Origin: Bifidobacteriaceae bacterium
GTDB taxonomy: Bacteria; Actinomycetota; Actinomycetes; Actinomycetales; WQXJ01
DNA length: 52,114 nt
Reading direction: 5' to 3'
NCBI GenBank assembly: GCA_031268215.1
Contig: JAIRXP010000062.1
Location: 1 to 52,114, forward strand
A program made the position numbers and the translations under genes. Within the stretch, counting starts at the first letter, position 1; every line of letters starts with the position of its first letter. The notes beneath the pieces are model-generated. The model did not search any database and was not told where the DNA came from. It was given only the letters and a program-made list of their open reading frames with translations. Of the stretch, positions 26,253-33,621 are shown in pieces.

Positions 26253-26720
26253 TTGTTTGACTTAGTGTTTTACGCTCCTCGTATCCCGACCAATACGGGC
26301 AACGCGATCCGATTGGCGGCGGTTACGGGCGTTCGCTTACATCTGGTTGAACCGCTTGGCTTCGAGTTGACTGACACCAAGTTGCGCCGTAGCGGCCTTG
26401 ACTACCATGACCTGGCCGATCTCCGAACCCACCCCGATCTGGAGGCGGCCTTCGCGGCCGTGGACCCCGGAGCCCGCGTCTTCGCCTTCACTACTCATGC
26501 CACAGCCAATTACGCGGATATCTCCTATCAGCCGGGCGATGTGCTCCTGTTTGGTCCCGAACCCGATGGCTTGCCCAACGAGGTCAAGACTCATCCAAGG
26601 GTGACTTCTCAAGTTCGCATTCCTATGCTGCCTGCGCGGCGTTCCCTCAATCTAGCTAACTCGGCCGCCATTGCTGTCTATGAGGCCTGGCGCCAGTTGG
26701 GTTTTGAGGCTGGCCAGTGA
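26253..26720 (+). CDS. trmL: tRNA (cytidine(34)-2'-O)-methyltransferase
   Basis: This 155-residue SPOUT enzyme methylates the ribose of the wobble base in tRNA-Leu isoacceptors using S-adenosylmethionine. The family length and motifs fit: NTGNAIRLAAVTG near the N-terminus, motif 2 LLFGPEPDGLP, and the knotted C-terminal motif RIPMLPARRSLNLANSAAI. The start is TTG with only a weak GAG upstream. The stop overlaps the GTG of a small ORF that runs through the poly-C tract. Confidence 0.92.
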   Translation: MFDLVFYAPRIPTNTGNAIRLAAVTGVRLHLVEPLGFELTDTKLRRSGLDYHDLADLRTHPDLEAAFAAVDPGARVFAFTTHATANYADISYQPGDVLLFGPEPDGLPNEVKTHPRVTSQVRIPMLPARRSLNLANSAAIAVYEAWRQLGFEAGQ

Positions 26721-26822
26721 CGGGCGGCAAGGCGGCGAGGCGGCGCTGGGTGGTCGACGTCCTGACGGTCATCGTGTCCGTAGCAAGCTTGAAGGTCTGG
26801 GCTTCCCTCAGCGCGTGGCGAC

Positions 26823-26852
26823 TTGACGCCCCCCCCCCCCCCCCGTTACAGT
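26823..26852 (+). promoter_or_regulatory. Candidate phase-variable promoter with a poly-C spacer
   Basis: The -35 candidate is TTGACG (26823-26828, five of six consensus bases). The -10 candidate is TACAGT (26847-26852, TAnnnT). The 18-bp spacer between them is 16 consecutive C plus GT. Loss of one C would give the optimal 17-bp spacing; further changes would weaken the promoter. The expected transcript would start near 26859, about 78 bases before the peptide gene. Promoters switched by homopolymer length in the spacer are known from Neisseria opc and porA. The activity here is inferred. Confidence 0.55.
26829..26844 (+). repeat. 16-C homopolymer
   Basis: This is by far the longest homopolymer in the window and lies in the promoter spacer just described. 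Such tracts change length by slipped-strand mispairing. Length in an assembly may also be uncertain for technical reasons. Confidence 0.95.
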
Positions 26853-26936
26853 CGCTCTTGCAGTACCGGGGCGAAGGTGGCCCGCAGCGGCGGCCTAACT
26901 CCGAATTCAATCAGGATCCAAGAAAGGGAAGAATCA

Positions 26937-27137
26937 ATGACAACGACGTACGAGCGCCCGTTGGCGACCATCGTCACTGAAGGAGCGGATACCCAAGACG
27001 AATGGATTTGGGGCCTTGTGGCCGCAGCGGTCGCTCTCTTCGGCGGCGTTGCGCTCGCGTGCCGGGCGATCTGTTGGGGGACCCCGAAATCGTGCAAGAC
27101 CACGTGGTACGGAGCTCTTGACGTAGTCTGCAAGTAA
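26937..27137 (+). CDS. Cys-rich leader-core peptide (candidate RiPP/bacteriocin precursor)
   Basis: This 66-residue peptide starts at ATG behind AAAGGGAAG. It begins MTTTYERPLATIV; the YERP with following Leu resembles the YxxP(x)L leader motif read by RRE domains in lasso-peptide systems. An acidic stretch (TEGADTQDEW) follows, then a hydrophobic segment (24-41) that contains F-G-G at 35-37. A Trp/Cys-rich basic C-terminus carries four Cys (42, 46, 53, 65) and ends VVCK. A cut after G37 would release a 29-residue core with all four Cys, able to form two disulfides. The next gene encodes an RRE-M50 protease fusion, which fits intramembrane cleavage near the hydrophobic segment. No lasso cyclase, lanthionine synthetase or radical SAM gene is nearby. 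Being a precursor is inferred from context. Confidence 0.7.
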   Translation: MTTTYERPLATIVTEGADTQDEWIWGLVAAAVALFGGVALACRAICWGTPKSCKTTWYGALDVVCK

Positions 27138-27154
27138 GGACCGGCAGCTATACG

Positions 27155-27193
27155 GTGTGTGCCCGTAGATCCTGGCGATTTACGGGCACACAC
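27155..27193 (+). terminator. Strong intercistronic hairpin after the peptide gene
   Basis: Arms 27155-27167 (GTGTGTGCCCGTA) and 27181-27193 pair perfectly over 13 bp with a 13-nt loop, 17 bases after the peptide stop. There is no T-run, so it is more likely a partial terminator or a 3'-end stabiliser. That would make the peptide message more abundant than the downstream genes, a common design in bacteriocin operons. Confidence 0.6.
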
Positions 27194-27222
27194 GGTCCGG
27201 CGACTGGCGGAGGGTTGATAAG

Positions 27223-28221
27223 GTGACTGGTCTATCACAGAGGTTCCATGAGGTTGGTCGCGCCATGACGGACAAGCGCTACTATCTGCATGACTCTATC
27301 CGATTGGCTGACGGAGTGGTTCTGGGGGAAGAGTTCCTCGAAGACAAAGCTACCGGTGCGCAAGTGGCGCTGAATTCGATGGGGCGCAGGGTCGTTGAAC
27401 TGATTTCGGAGGTCGGGGAGGTTCCGCTGTCTGCTGTTGCCGAGTATCTCACGCAGACAGCCGATGTCGACTTGAGGACGGCCGAGGATGACTCCCTGCA
27501 GCTTGTTGCCTCTCTTGACGCCGCGGGTGTGATTCAAGTCACCGGTGCTGATTCGGTCTTCGTCGGTGTCATTGACGCAGTGAAGACCCGCGGACTGAGC
27601 CTTGCCACGTTCGACGTGGTGCGATTGGCTCGAGGGGGACGGCGCCGGCGTTACAAGCCAACGGCTGTCGGCTTGGCTCGCGCAGTGATCAGATCACAAG
27701 GTGTGGTGGCCGTTCTTGGGCTCTTGGTCTGTGTGGTTCTGGGAGTAGTGATGGGCTTCGTTTACGGCGCCACCGACTTCCTGAATCTCAAGACGGTGGA
27801 AACACTGGCCATCGCGCCGGCTGTGATTGGCCTGACTCATGTGGCGGTGCTGTTCGTTCACGAATATGCTCATCTGGTCGGCGCGAGAACTCTGGGGCTA
27901 GCGCCGAGGTTCGTGGTTTCGGAAGGAAGAAGTCTGGGGATACGAAGAGAGGCAGGGGGAAGAGCAGCCAACGCTTTTGTGGCGGTGGCCGGACCCCTCG
28001 CGGCCGCAGGCACGGCAATGATTGCGGTGGTTCTCGTGCAGACATGGCATGCAGGTTTTTGGCTGACTGATCCCTGGGGCATGGCCAGTTCCTGCTTGGC
28101 CTTCTACGCGTTGGGCCATCTGGCGTGCTTACTGCCCATCGCGGGCGACGGCAAGAACCTGCTCCGGAGCATCGGGGGCCCAGGCGCAGACCGTGCGGCG
28201 GCCGAGTCGAGTAAGGTTTGA
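27223..28221 (+). CDS. RRE (PqqD-like)-M50 metalloprotease fusion
   Basis: This 332-residue protein starts at GTG with GGAGGG eight bases upstream (an ATG at 27265 is the alternative). Residues about 16-108 have the PqqD/RRE pattern: Y-Y-L-H-D-S-I-R-L-A-D-G-V-V-L...LNSMGRRVVELI...VPLSAVAEYL...ASLDAAGVIQV. Such domains bind leader peptides. Residues about 155-325 form a polytopic M50 (site-2-protease-like) domain. It has HEYAH (213-217), supplying two zinc ligands and the catalytic Glu, the central N-A-F-V-A-V-A-G-P-L motif, and the third ligand in LLPIAGDG (309). The protein should cut a membrane-embedded substrate, here most simply the peptide encoded just upstream. The substrate is inferred; the two domains are well supported. 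Confidence 0.83.
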   Translation: MTGLSQRFHEVGRAMTDKRYYLHDSIRLADGVVLGEEFLEDKATGAQVALNSMGRRVVELISEVGEVPLSAVAEYLTQTADVDLRTAEDDSLQLVASLDAAGVIQVTGADSVFVGVIDAVKTRGLSLATFDVVRLARGGRRRRYKPTAVGLARAVIRSQGVVAVLGLLVCVVLGVVMGFVYGATDFLNLKTVETLAIAPAVIGLTHVAVLFVHEYAHLVGARTLGLAPRFVVSEGRSLGIRREAGGRAANAFVAVAGPLAAAGTAMIAVVLVQTWHAGFWLTDPWGMASSCLAFYALGHLACLLPIAGDGKNLLRSIGGPGADRAAAESSKV

Positions 28222-28224
28222 GGA

Positions 28225-28962
28225 ATGTCTCTTCGGGTCGAGCAAATCAAGGTGTCCTACCCGGACCGGGTGATTGGGCCGGTGGATTTCGAAGTTCCAG
28301 ATGGTGATCTAATGTGTCTGCTCGGGCCGAATGGAGCGGGCAAGACGTCTATCCTGAAAGCAATCTTGGGATTGACCAGAGCCGAAGGGTTGGTCGAGCT
28401 AAATGGCTCTATGCACAGGCCGGGAGCGATTGCGGTAAGACGGAGTGCCTCTTGGGCTTCCGATTCGCCCGACGCTATTCCCGCTACGTTGACGGCGCTT
28501 GAACTGATTAGGTTTCACGCCTGGTGCGGAAGATGTGGCGTGTTGGCGGAAAAGGCCGCCGTGGGACGGGCTTTGGAGATCGCGGAGCGTCTGTCTTTGG
28601 ACGCCCAGGACAGGCGGCTGATCGGCACGTTCAGCATGGGGATGAAGAAAAAGCTACAACTGATCTGCTGCCTGATGCGACGGCCTGCGGTGGTCATTGT
28701 GGACGAGCCTAGGAATAGCCTCGACCCGGTAACCGCGGATGAGGTGGCAAGTCTGTTACGTGAAGAGCGCAACAATGGTTCTATGGTCATCGCGGCCACG
28801 CATGACCTGGATTTCGCGGAGCGGGAGTCTACTTCCGTGGTTGTGCTGGTCGGAGGCTGCGTGAAGATAGCGGGAACGCCAGCTAAGGTTCTTGGCCCCG
28901 ACGATTCTCGCCAGCGATACCGTGACCTGGTAACGGATGGGGGCCGTTCCGGGGATGGGTAG
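28225..28962 (+). CDS. ABC transporter ATPase of the peptide operon
   Basis: This 245-residue ATPase is of the ABC-2/DrrA type. Walker A is LGPNGAGKTS and Walker B VVIVDEPRNSLDP (normally DEP-x-x-G-L-D), and AATHDLDFAERE supplies the H-loop His. The signature is FSMGMKKKL, a variant of the LSGGQ sequence. The ATG follows the protease stop by three bases, with GAGG in the overlap. Together with the next membrane protein it should form an exporter for the mature peptide or an immunity pump. Confidence 0.88.
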   Translation: MSLRVEQIKVSYPDRVIGPVDFEVPDGDLMCLLGPNGAGKTSILKAILGLTRAEGLVELNGSMHRPGAIAVRRSASWASDSPDAIPATLTALELIRFHAWCGRCGVLAEKAAVGRALEIAERLSLDAQDRRLIGTFSMGMKKKLQLICCLMRRPAVVIVDEPRNSLDPVTADEVASLLREERNNGSMVIAATHDLDFAERESTSVVVLVGGCVKIAGTPAKVLGPDDSRQRYRDLVTDGGRSGDG

Positions 28963-30433
28963 AGTAATCGCCTTGCGGGTGGCCTGCCAAACTGCGTGGC
29001 GAGCTGTATTGGTGCCTCTGGCGGGAGGCAAGCGGATTGAGATGCTTCTTCCATGGGTTGCCGCGTTGTACGGGGTCGCGGCGGTCGGGGGGTTCGGACT
29101 GCAAGCGATAATGCAGCAATTCCTTGGCGCCGAACTCATCCTTACCGGCAGCGGTGTGATGAATCCCGTCCGCCTGGAGGCCTGGTTTAGTATTGTCGGG
29201 GCCCTGGCTGGTCTGGGCGCCGCGTTTGGCAGGAATCTGCCGAACAGCGACCAATTCAGCCGCTATCTTCGCGCTAACAGTTTCGCGCGTCTTGCGCACA
29301 ACGTGTGGACATTGACACAGATGCTGGCCTATGGAGGGGTGCTCTTGGTGGCGATGGCGCCGCTCATGCTCGGAGCCATGCGGCAGTCTGGGGAGTCGGC
29401 TCCGGGGACCGTGGCGTGGGTTTCCATGATGGCCATCCCCACTGGCGGCGGCGTCGGTATTGGTATACGCGGACTTGCTCAGGGCCTTTGGCGACGCGTC
29501 AAGCTGGCGGGCAATTGGCTGCTCTTGGCCACTGAGTGTTTGCTGGTTGTGCTGGCTTGGGTGGCTGTGTTCGCCCTTAGTCGCGTGGGGGCCCACGGAG
29601 GAACGGCGGAAGGGGGCGGAGCGATCTGGTGGGCCTGGGGCCACGGAGTTCTAGCAGTGATCGCGGCCAGCTCGGTGATCGGGGTGCTGTTTACCAATGA
29701 CGCGCCATCCCTGGGCGGAAACCAGGAATCCATCCGGGGCGCTAGAGCGTGGCTCGTATGGAGTCCGAACGCGAGGTTTCCCCTCACGCGAATGGCAGCG
29801 CGTCTGGTCTGGAGGTCGCGAGAGTTCAGGTCGATGTATTTGGAGACCGCACTCTTGACTTTGGGATCAATCACCCTGCTCGCCTTCATTCCACCCGTGA
29901 ACCGGTTAATTCTTTCCGGCTATCTGGGAATTCTGATCTCGGTCGCTTGCGGCGGGCTTCTGCTGATTGTTGGCCGAGTATTGGGCAACCGGCCGGTGCT
30001 GGCGGCGTTGTTGGCGCCGACGGCACCGCTGGAGACGGCCTGCGCGGGGATCATCGCGCTTTCCGGTGCACCGCTGGTGGCGATCTGGGCGGTGTCTGTT
30101 CAGATGCTCACACACCACAATCCGGTGTACGTGGAGACGGCCTTGTGGCTGGGGGCCGTGGGATTCACCAGTTTGTGGTGGGTGCGCTGGATCGATGGGA
30201 GGTTCCTCGATAAGGGCCGTTTGACGGCACCTCTGGCAGTTACCTACTTCCTCGTAGTCATCCTCGCGTTCGTGTTCGGATCGGGTGGTTTCGACGAAAC
30301 GGTGATCGCGTGGCTCGTCTGCGCGAGCGGCCTCGGTTTGGGGGTTGCCAACGGTGCAGCGGTGCGGTATTTCCGGAACCGAGGAGAGTCTGATGGCCGT
30401 GAACCACTATACAGAAAGGCGGAAGGAAGTTGA
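28937..30433 (+). CDS. Polytopic permease partner of the ABC ATPase
   Basis: This protein of about 498 residues has roughly 10-12 hydrophobic helices and no enzymatic motif. It overlaps the ATPase gene; the start is ATG 28937 or ATG 28955 and neither has a clear ribosome site. Large ABC-2-like permeases with this topology occur in antibiotic and bacteriocin self-protection and export systems. The family could not be named from sequence alone. It ends overlapping the next gene (TTGA). Confidence 0.68.
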   Translation: MGAVPGMGRVIALRVACQTAWRAVLVPLAGGKRIEMLLPWVAALYGVAAVGGFGLQAIMQQFLGAELILTGSGVMNPVRLEAWFSIVGALAGLGAAFGRNLPNSDQFSRYLRANSFARLAHNVWTLTQMLAYGGVLLVAMAPLMLGAMRQSGESAPGTVAWVSMMAIPTGGGVGIGIRGLAQGLWRRVKLAGNWLLLATECLLVVLAWVAVFALSRVGAHGGTAEGGGAIWWAWGHGVLAVIAASSVIGVLFTNDAPSLGGNQESIRGARAWLVWSPNARFPLTRMAARLVWRSREFRSMYLETALLTLGSITLLAFIPPVNRLILSGYLGILISVACGGLLLIVGRVLGNRPVLAALLAPTAPLETACAGIIALSGAPLVAIWAVSVQMLTHHNPVYVETALWLGAVGFTSLWWVRWIDGRFLDKGRLTAPLAVTYFLVVILAFVFGSGGFDETVIAWLVCASGLGLGVANGAAVRYFRNRGESDGREPLYRKAEGS

Positions 30434-30729
30434 AGGGTTGGGGACGCATTGTAGGAATTGGCTTTGTCTGTGCGATTCTCATTTGGTTAGGTATTGTGCT
30501 TTGGATGGGCTATCGTCTAAACTCCTTGGACGGCGACGGAACTATCATAGTGGGATGGCACGCGCTGCCGCTCGCGGTCGGTTCCGCTTTGGGGGACACC
30601 AGGCAACTCGGCGTGCGTCCGTTGGGCTACGTGGTATTGCTGGCTCCAGGAATTGTCCTGACAGGGATTGAGTTGGCCGGGCGGCGGCGTGCGCGTAGAG
30701 CCGGACAACTGAGGCAGAGCGGTCGCTAA
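30430..30729 (+). CDS. Small two-helix membrane protein, possible immunity factor
   Basis: This 99-residue protein starts at TTG, overlapping the permease stop, with GGAAGG immediately upstream. Two helices (about 8-27 and 67-83) flank a short outer loop, and the tail is Arg-rich (RRRARRAGQLRQ). Small membrane proteins at this place in bacteriocin operons are often immunity proteins; no homologous family was recognised, so this is inference from context. Confidence 0.5.
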   Translation: MKGWGRIVGIGFVCAILIWLGIVLWMGYRLNSLDGDGTIIVGWHALPLAVGSALGDTRQLGVRPLGYVVLLAPGIVLTGIELAGRRRARRAGQLRQSGR

Positions 30730-31607
30730 TGATCAAGCATGGAAAGCCCCTCGCGCAAGGGCGAATATCCCTGCGGCCGCTTTGCGGCCTCTCGGCAGTA
30801 TTGATGGCCGTGACTATGAGCGGCTGCTCGGATCGCTCGGGCGTGGCCAGCATGTCTGGCGGAACTGACTCAAGGAGCGGCCAAGAGGAGGACGTAGACG
30901 CCCAACGATCCTCCGCAGAGGCGATGGCGTCGTGTCTTGAGGACGCAGGATTCGATGTAGCGCGCAACGGGACCGGCGCCAAGGGATCCAGCTCGGAGGT
31001 AGCTGGGTACCTGGGAGTTATTCCCGTGCTGATCTCCGACGATAGCGCTGTAATAGATCTTGATAATGGTATCGGAATGGTGACGGGTAAGTACGAGAAC
31101 GCAGAGGAGTTCGCCAGATTGTCCGCGCGCGAGCCGGTCTTCGTTGAGGGCGACTCAGATCACACGGCAGTCTACCGGGAGTGTCTTGAGTCATCTGGCT
31201 ACTTTGTCCCGAAACGGAATGTCGATGCGCGACAAGAGGCCCAATTCAAGCAGGACCTCGCGGAAGAGACTAATCGCTGGACGAAGTGCGCCCGTAAGAA
31301 TGGGTATCCCGATCTGCCTGATGCCGTGGTCAGGATCGATGGTGGTGCGACATACCCGAATGTTGCTTTGCCGGCCGACACCACGGATGATCAGTTGCGT
31401 GAGTTGTTCGACAATTGCCCTCCGGTGAACCCGAAGTGGAATGAGATCGAGGATTTCGATCCTGGAGATGACTGGCTGACCGATCCCATGATCACAATTG
31501 ACGCGGAGCCCGGCAGCTCGCGCGGTCTGGCCTTCGCGGCGGCCATTGCGGAAGCGCAGCGGCGCTACTACCCAGAGGAGCTGACCAAGGATTGGGTTGT
31601 GCCTTGA
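30729..31607 (+). CDS. Lipoprotein closing the peptide operon
   Basis: This 292-residue protein shares a TAATG overlap with the preceding gene. The signal peptide ends in the lipobox M-S-G-C (Cys at 33). The rest is an acidic extracellular domain with five further Cys (C69, C152, C183 and C229 among them). The segments CLEDAGFDV and CARKNGYPDLPD are a Cys-bracketed pattern seen in other actinobacterial lipoproteins that often accompany ABC exporters. It may bind or sequester the peptide at the cell surface (immunity) or assist export. No experimental function known to me. Confidence 0.65.
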   Translation: MIKHGKPLAQGRISLRPLCGLSAVLMAVTMSGCSDRSGVASMSGGTDSRSGQEEDVDAQRSSAEAMASCLEDAGFDVARNGTGAKGSSSEVAGYLGVIPVLISDDSAVIDLDNGIGMVTGKYENAEEFARLSAREPVFVEGDSDHTAVYRECLESSGYFVPKRNVDARQEAQFKQDLAEETNRWTKCARKNGYPDLPDAVVRIDGGATYPNVALPADTTDDQLRELFDNCPPVNPKWNEIEDFDPGDDWLTDPMITIDAEPGSSRGLAFAAAIAEAQRRYYPEELTKDWVVP

Positions 31608-31689
31608 CTTGCGCGAAGGGCGATTCCTTGCGCCTGCGCCAGCGCCTGTGGCCCGGCGTGAGCGACTGTCGAGCTTGGTAGGTGACCGG

Positions 31690-31701
31690 GCGGCATCGGG
31701 C
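31690..31701 (+). repeat. Intergenic repeat copy B (core GCGGCATCGGGC)
   Basis: Lies in the 136-bp gap between the lipoprotein and tmk. It shares a 14-mer with copies A and C (GGGCGGCATCGGGC). Confidence 0.5.
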
Positions 31702-31743
31702 AGACCAACGGACCGACGGCCGGGTGGACAAGGGTGTCAGACC

Positions 31744-32457
31744 GTGATGAGAGACTTGATGACTGTGGATTCAGGTGCTGTTCAGGCGGGCCGTCGCGGG
31801 CGGTTCATTGTTTTCGAGGGCGGGGACGGTGCCGGGAAATCGACCCATGTAAAGATGCTGGTGGCGGCCCTGCGCAAGGCTGGCTACGGCGGAGCCTCGG
31901 AGCGGCCAGGGTTGGTAGTGACGCGTGAGCCCGGTGGCACGGAGCTGGGCGTACGGATACGGGAGTTGCTGCTCCATGGGGATGAAATCGAGCCGGCGGC
32001 GGAGGCCTTGCTGTACGCGGCGGACCGGGCACAGCACGTAGCGGAGGTCATATTGCCGGCATTGGGCCGGGGAGACGTTGTTATCTCTGACCGTTATCTT
32101 GATTCGTCCATCGCCTACCAAGTCGGTGGGCGTGGCCTGGCTGAAGCGGTGATCCGGCAAGTCAATGCTGTTGGGACCGGCGGGCTGGAACCGGATCTGA
32201 CCATCTTGATGGACATCGCCCCAGGGATTATCGAATCCCGGCGGGGCGGTTCGGACGGGGCCCTGGACCGTCTGGAGCGGGCCGGAGCGGCCTTTCACCG
32301 CAAGGTCATTCAGCGTTACCGGGAACTGGCTGCCGCCCATCCGGAACGTTACGCCGTGGTCAATTCGTCCGCCACAAAAGGCAAAGTGCATGGCCAGGTA
32401 TTGGCGGCGGTGAGCCGGGTACTGGAGACCGCCAGCCCACCTAGGGACGCACCATGA
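31744..32457 (+). CDS. tmk: Thymidylate kinase
   Basis: Converts dTMP to dTDP in the dTTP pathway. The protein of about 237 residues has the P-loop FEGGDGAGKST, the dTMP/catalytic motif TREPGGT, and SDRYLDSSIAYQ (DRY plus thymine contacts). The LID region follows. The start is ambiguous: GTG 31744 has AGGG nine bases upstream, and ATG 31747 or 31759 are close alternatives. Sequence upstream in the same frame is Pro/Arg-rich and unlike the family. Its stop overlaps holB as ATGA, the usual actinobacterial pair. Confidence 0.95.
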   Translation: MMRDLMTVDSGAVQAGRRGRFIVFEGGDGAGKSTHVKMLVAALRKAGYGGASERPGLVVTREPGGTELGVRIRELLLHGDEIEPAAEALLYAADRAQHVAEVILPALGRGDVVISDRYLDSSIAYQVGGRGLAEAVIRQVNAVGTGGLEPDLTILMDIAPGIIESRRGGSDGALDRLERAGAAFHRKVIQRYRELAAAHPERYAVVNSSATKGKVHGQVLAAVSRVLETASPPRDAP

Positions 32458-33617
32458 GCGTTTGGGAGGCCGTTACCGGTCAGGCCGCCGTCGTAGAACA
32501 ACTGCGTCAAGCGGCCAGCCGGCCAGAATCGATGACGCACTCCTGGTTGATTACTGGGCCACCCGGGTCGGGGCGCTCGGTGGCGGCACGGGCTTTCGCC
32601 GCTGCGTTGCAATGCGAACAGGCCGGTTGCGGGGAGTGCCAGGCCTGCCGGACGGTTCTGAGCGGAAGCCATCCTGACGTGCTGGATACGGCTACCAAGA
32701 AGGTTGTTATCGCGATTGATGACGTGCGGGAATGGGTTACTCTCTCGGTGCGGACGCCATCCCAGGGTCGGTGGCGGATCATCATTGTCGAAGACGCTGA
32801 CCGGATGCTAGAGCGAACCGGCAACGTCCTGCTCAAAGCCCTTGAAGAACCGCCGCCCCACACGGTATGGATTCTCTCGGCGCCACGCCCCCAGGATGTC
32901 TTGGTAACCATCCGTTCCCGATGCCGTTCGGTCGCCCTGCGAATACCGTCAGTAGACGCGGTGGCTGGGTTGCTGACGGAACGTGATGGGGCTGATCCGG
33001 CGCTGGCTCGGCTGGCGGCTTTGGCGGCCCAGTGCCATATTGGCGTGGCGCGGCGGCTGGTGCGTGACCCAGCCGCGATCGAACGGCGCCGCCAGGTGCT
33101 GGACATTCCCAAAGCTGCGTCTTCCGTGGCGCGGGCGGTGGTGGCGGCCGGCCAACTTGACGCGGTAGCGAAGGCCGAAGCGGAGACTGTTGTCCAGGAG
33201 CGCGAGGCGGTTGGACGGACGCGACTGCTGGAGCAACTTGGTGAGCCTGGTGGCAGCCGCAAGGTCAGCAACTACGCTCGGGCCCGGCTGCGGGAATTCG
33301 ATGATGAGTCGGCCAAACGCGCCCGGCGGAGCCAGGCTGACACTCTGGACCGGGCGCTCATTGACCTGCTCGCCTTTTACCGCGATGTGTTCGCGGTGCA
33401 GTGCGGCGCGCGGGTCGACCTGATAAACGCGTTGGACGCTGACCTGGTGGCGGAACAGGCCCGGACTTCGGTGGTGGCGGAAACCGTGATCCGGTTGGAC
33501 GCCATCGAACTGGCTAGACAACGATTGGCGGGGAACGTGGCGCCGGCGTTGGCGCTAGAAGCGATGGCCGTCATGCTGGCGTTGCCGGCACTGGCGGCCC
33601 AACATATGTCAAAGTAG
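32454..33617 (+). CDS. holB: DNA polymerase III delta' subunit
   Basis: A clamp-loader subunit of the replisome. The 387-residue protein has the degenerate P-loop GPPGSGRS (Lys replaced, since delta' does not hydrolyse ATP). The zinc-binding Cys cluster (CGECQAC) follows, and IIIVEDADRML and LLKALEEPPPHTVWIL are the family's core motifs. The C-terminal collar helices end about residue 380. ATGA overlap with tmk shows coupled translation. In many relatives a threonine tRNA follows; none is seen here. Confidence 0.94.
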   Translation: MSVWEAVTGQAAVVEQLRQAASRPESMTHSWLITGPPGSGRSVAARAFAAALQCEQAGCGECQACRTVLSGSHPDVLDTATKKVVIAIDDVREWVTLSVRTPSQGRWRIIIVEDADRMLERTGNVLLKALEEPPPHTVWILSAPRPQDVLVTIRSRCRSVALRIPSVDAVAGLLTERDGADPALARLAALAAQCHIGVARRLVRDPAAIERRRQVLDIPKAASSVARAVVAAGQLDAVAKAEAETVVQEREAVGRTRLLEQLGEPGGSRKVSNYARARLREFDDESAKRARRSQADTLDRALIDLLAFYRDVFAVQCGARVDLINALDADLVAEQARTSVVAETVIRLDAIELARQRLAGNVAPALALEAMAVMLALPALAAQHMSK

Positions 33618-33621
33618 GAGT

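Noticed and set aside
26717..26980. 87-codon ORF overlapping trmL and running through the poly-C tract
   Set aside because: Its frame after the tract is unlike any protein, and the candidate promoter lies inside it. Kept only as part of the tract-length finding, not as a gene.
26937..27137. Lasso peptide precursor
   Set aside because: The YERP leader fits, but there is no lasso cyclase or transglutaminase-like protease gene, and the Cys-rich core lacks a clear ring-forming Asp/Glu at position 7-9.
31597..31743. Extended N-terminus for thymidylate kinase
   Set aside because: Upstream residues are Pro/Arg-rich and precede the normal family start; an AGGG site supports 31744.
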